Source of the DNA: DATAEK01 sp036258055
Lineage (GTDB): Bacteria; Acidobacteriota; Vicinamibacteria; Vicinamibacterales; 2-12-FULL-66-21
Reading direction: 5' to 3'
Length of the DNA stretch: 9,442 nucleotides
Assembly: GCA_036258055.1 (NCBI GenBank)
Contig: DATAEK010000141.1
Location: 1 to 9,442, forward strand
Below, piece by piece: positions 9,116-9,442 of this stretch; the stretch's first letter is position 1, and the number at the start of each line of letters is the position of its first letter. The position numbers and the translations under genes were made by a program. Below the pieces are notes generated by a model. It had not been told where the DNA came from. It saw nothing but the letters and a program-made list of their open reading frames with translations, and did not search any database.

Positions 9116-9442
9116 ATGCTCAAACTCCTGATCGGATTGTGTCTGATGGCTGCATGCGTGGCCATCCACGCAGGTGGGCTGGCCGCCGCCCTGCGGTGGA
9201 TGAGTGGACGGACGTTTGCTCAACAACGATTCTGGCGGTGGACGGGGCGGTTCATCGCCGTCGCAAGCTGGACCATCGTGCTTCACCTGACCGAGATCAC
9301 GGTCTGGGCGCTGGTCTACTACCTCAGGGACGCCATGGGCGATCTGTCATCGGCGCTCTACTTCAGCGCTGTCACCTACACGACCACGGGCTACGGCGAT
9401 CTCGTCTTGCCCAAAGAGTGGCGGCTCGTCGGCGGCGTGGAA
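9116..9442 (+). CDS. Small potassium-channel-like protein, 3' end outside window
   Basis: An open frame of 109 codons runs from ATG at 9116 to the window edge without a stop. The N-terminus (about residues 3-25) is a hydrophobic helix (LLIGLCLMAACVAIHAGG), a second lies at about 43-67 (FIAVASWTIVLHL then VWALVYYL), and a pore helix leads to the filter TTTGYGD at residues 89-95. The GYGD signature after a Thr-rich stretch is diagnostic of the potassium channel pore (Ion_trans_2 type). The ending LPKEWRLVGGVE matches a group of short bacterial ion-channel proteins usually annotated as two-pore-domain potassium channel family. These typically end with one more membrane helix, which would lie beyond the window. 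No strong Shine-Dalgarno sequence is seen; GAGAGC at 9100-9105 is a weak candidate. It starts 31 nt after the MscS-family gene, so the two channels may be cotranscribed. Ion selectivity is inferred from the filter only. Confidence 0.82.
   Translation, partial: MLKLLIGLCLMAACVAIHAGGLAAALRWMSGRTFAQQRFWRWTGRFIAVASWTIVLHLTEITVWALVYYLRDAMGDLSSALYFSAVTYTTTGYGDLVLPKEWRLVGGVE

Overview
The window is high-GC bacterial DNA carrying six genes, all on the + strand and packed almost end to end from 266 to the right edge. Gaps between genes are 31 nt or less, and one pair overlaps. The GC-rich codon use, facultative fermentation genes and a heptanucleotide repeat array of a kind I associate with Acidobacteriota (Vicinamibacteria-like) genomes suggest a soil or sediment acidobacterium. 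This placement rests on general resemblance, not on a marker gene.

Layout. Positions 1-265 hold no gene. They contain a striking array of 22 perfectly phased 7-nt units (GTCGGAA/GTCGGAG, 17-170), a degenerate spacer, and a second array of 7-nt units (TACCTCC, 204-252) that is nearly the reverse complement of the first and ends 13 nt before the first gene. Next come acetate kinase (ackA, 266-1459), pyruvate formate-lyase (pflB, 1484-3757) and the pyruvate formate-lyase activating enzyme (pflA, 3750-4595). These are followed by a large GH63/MGH1-like glycoside hydrolase (4624-7380), an MscS-family mechanosensitive channel with a periplasmic N-terminal domain (7396-9084), and the first 109 codons of a small potassium-channel-like protein with a TTTGYGD selectivity filter (9116 to the edge).

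How the genes fit together. PflA installs the glycyl radical on PflB. PflB cleaves pyruvate with CoA to formate and acetyl-CoA. AckA makes ATP from acetyl phosphate, so the three form an anaerobic, ATP-yielding overflow module. The phosphotransacetylase that should link acetyl-CoA to AckA and a formate channel are not in the window. The glycosidase has no signal peptide and probably acts in the cytoplasm on a glucoside or a compatible solute such as glucosyl- or mannosylglycerate. Its position between fermentation genes and two ion channels fits either sugar supply to fermentation or an osmotic-response group, and the sequence does not decide between them.

All protein-coding genes are recognisable families with intact catalytic residues. 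I found no mobile element, CRISPR array, tRNA, rRNA or convincing terminator. The least explained part is the two-armed heptanucleotide array upstream of ackA.
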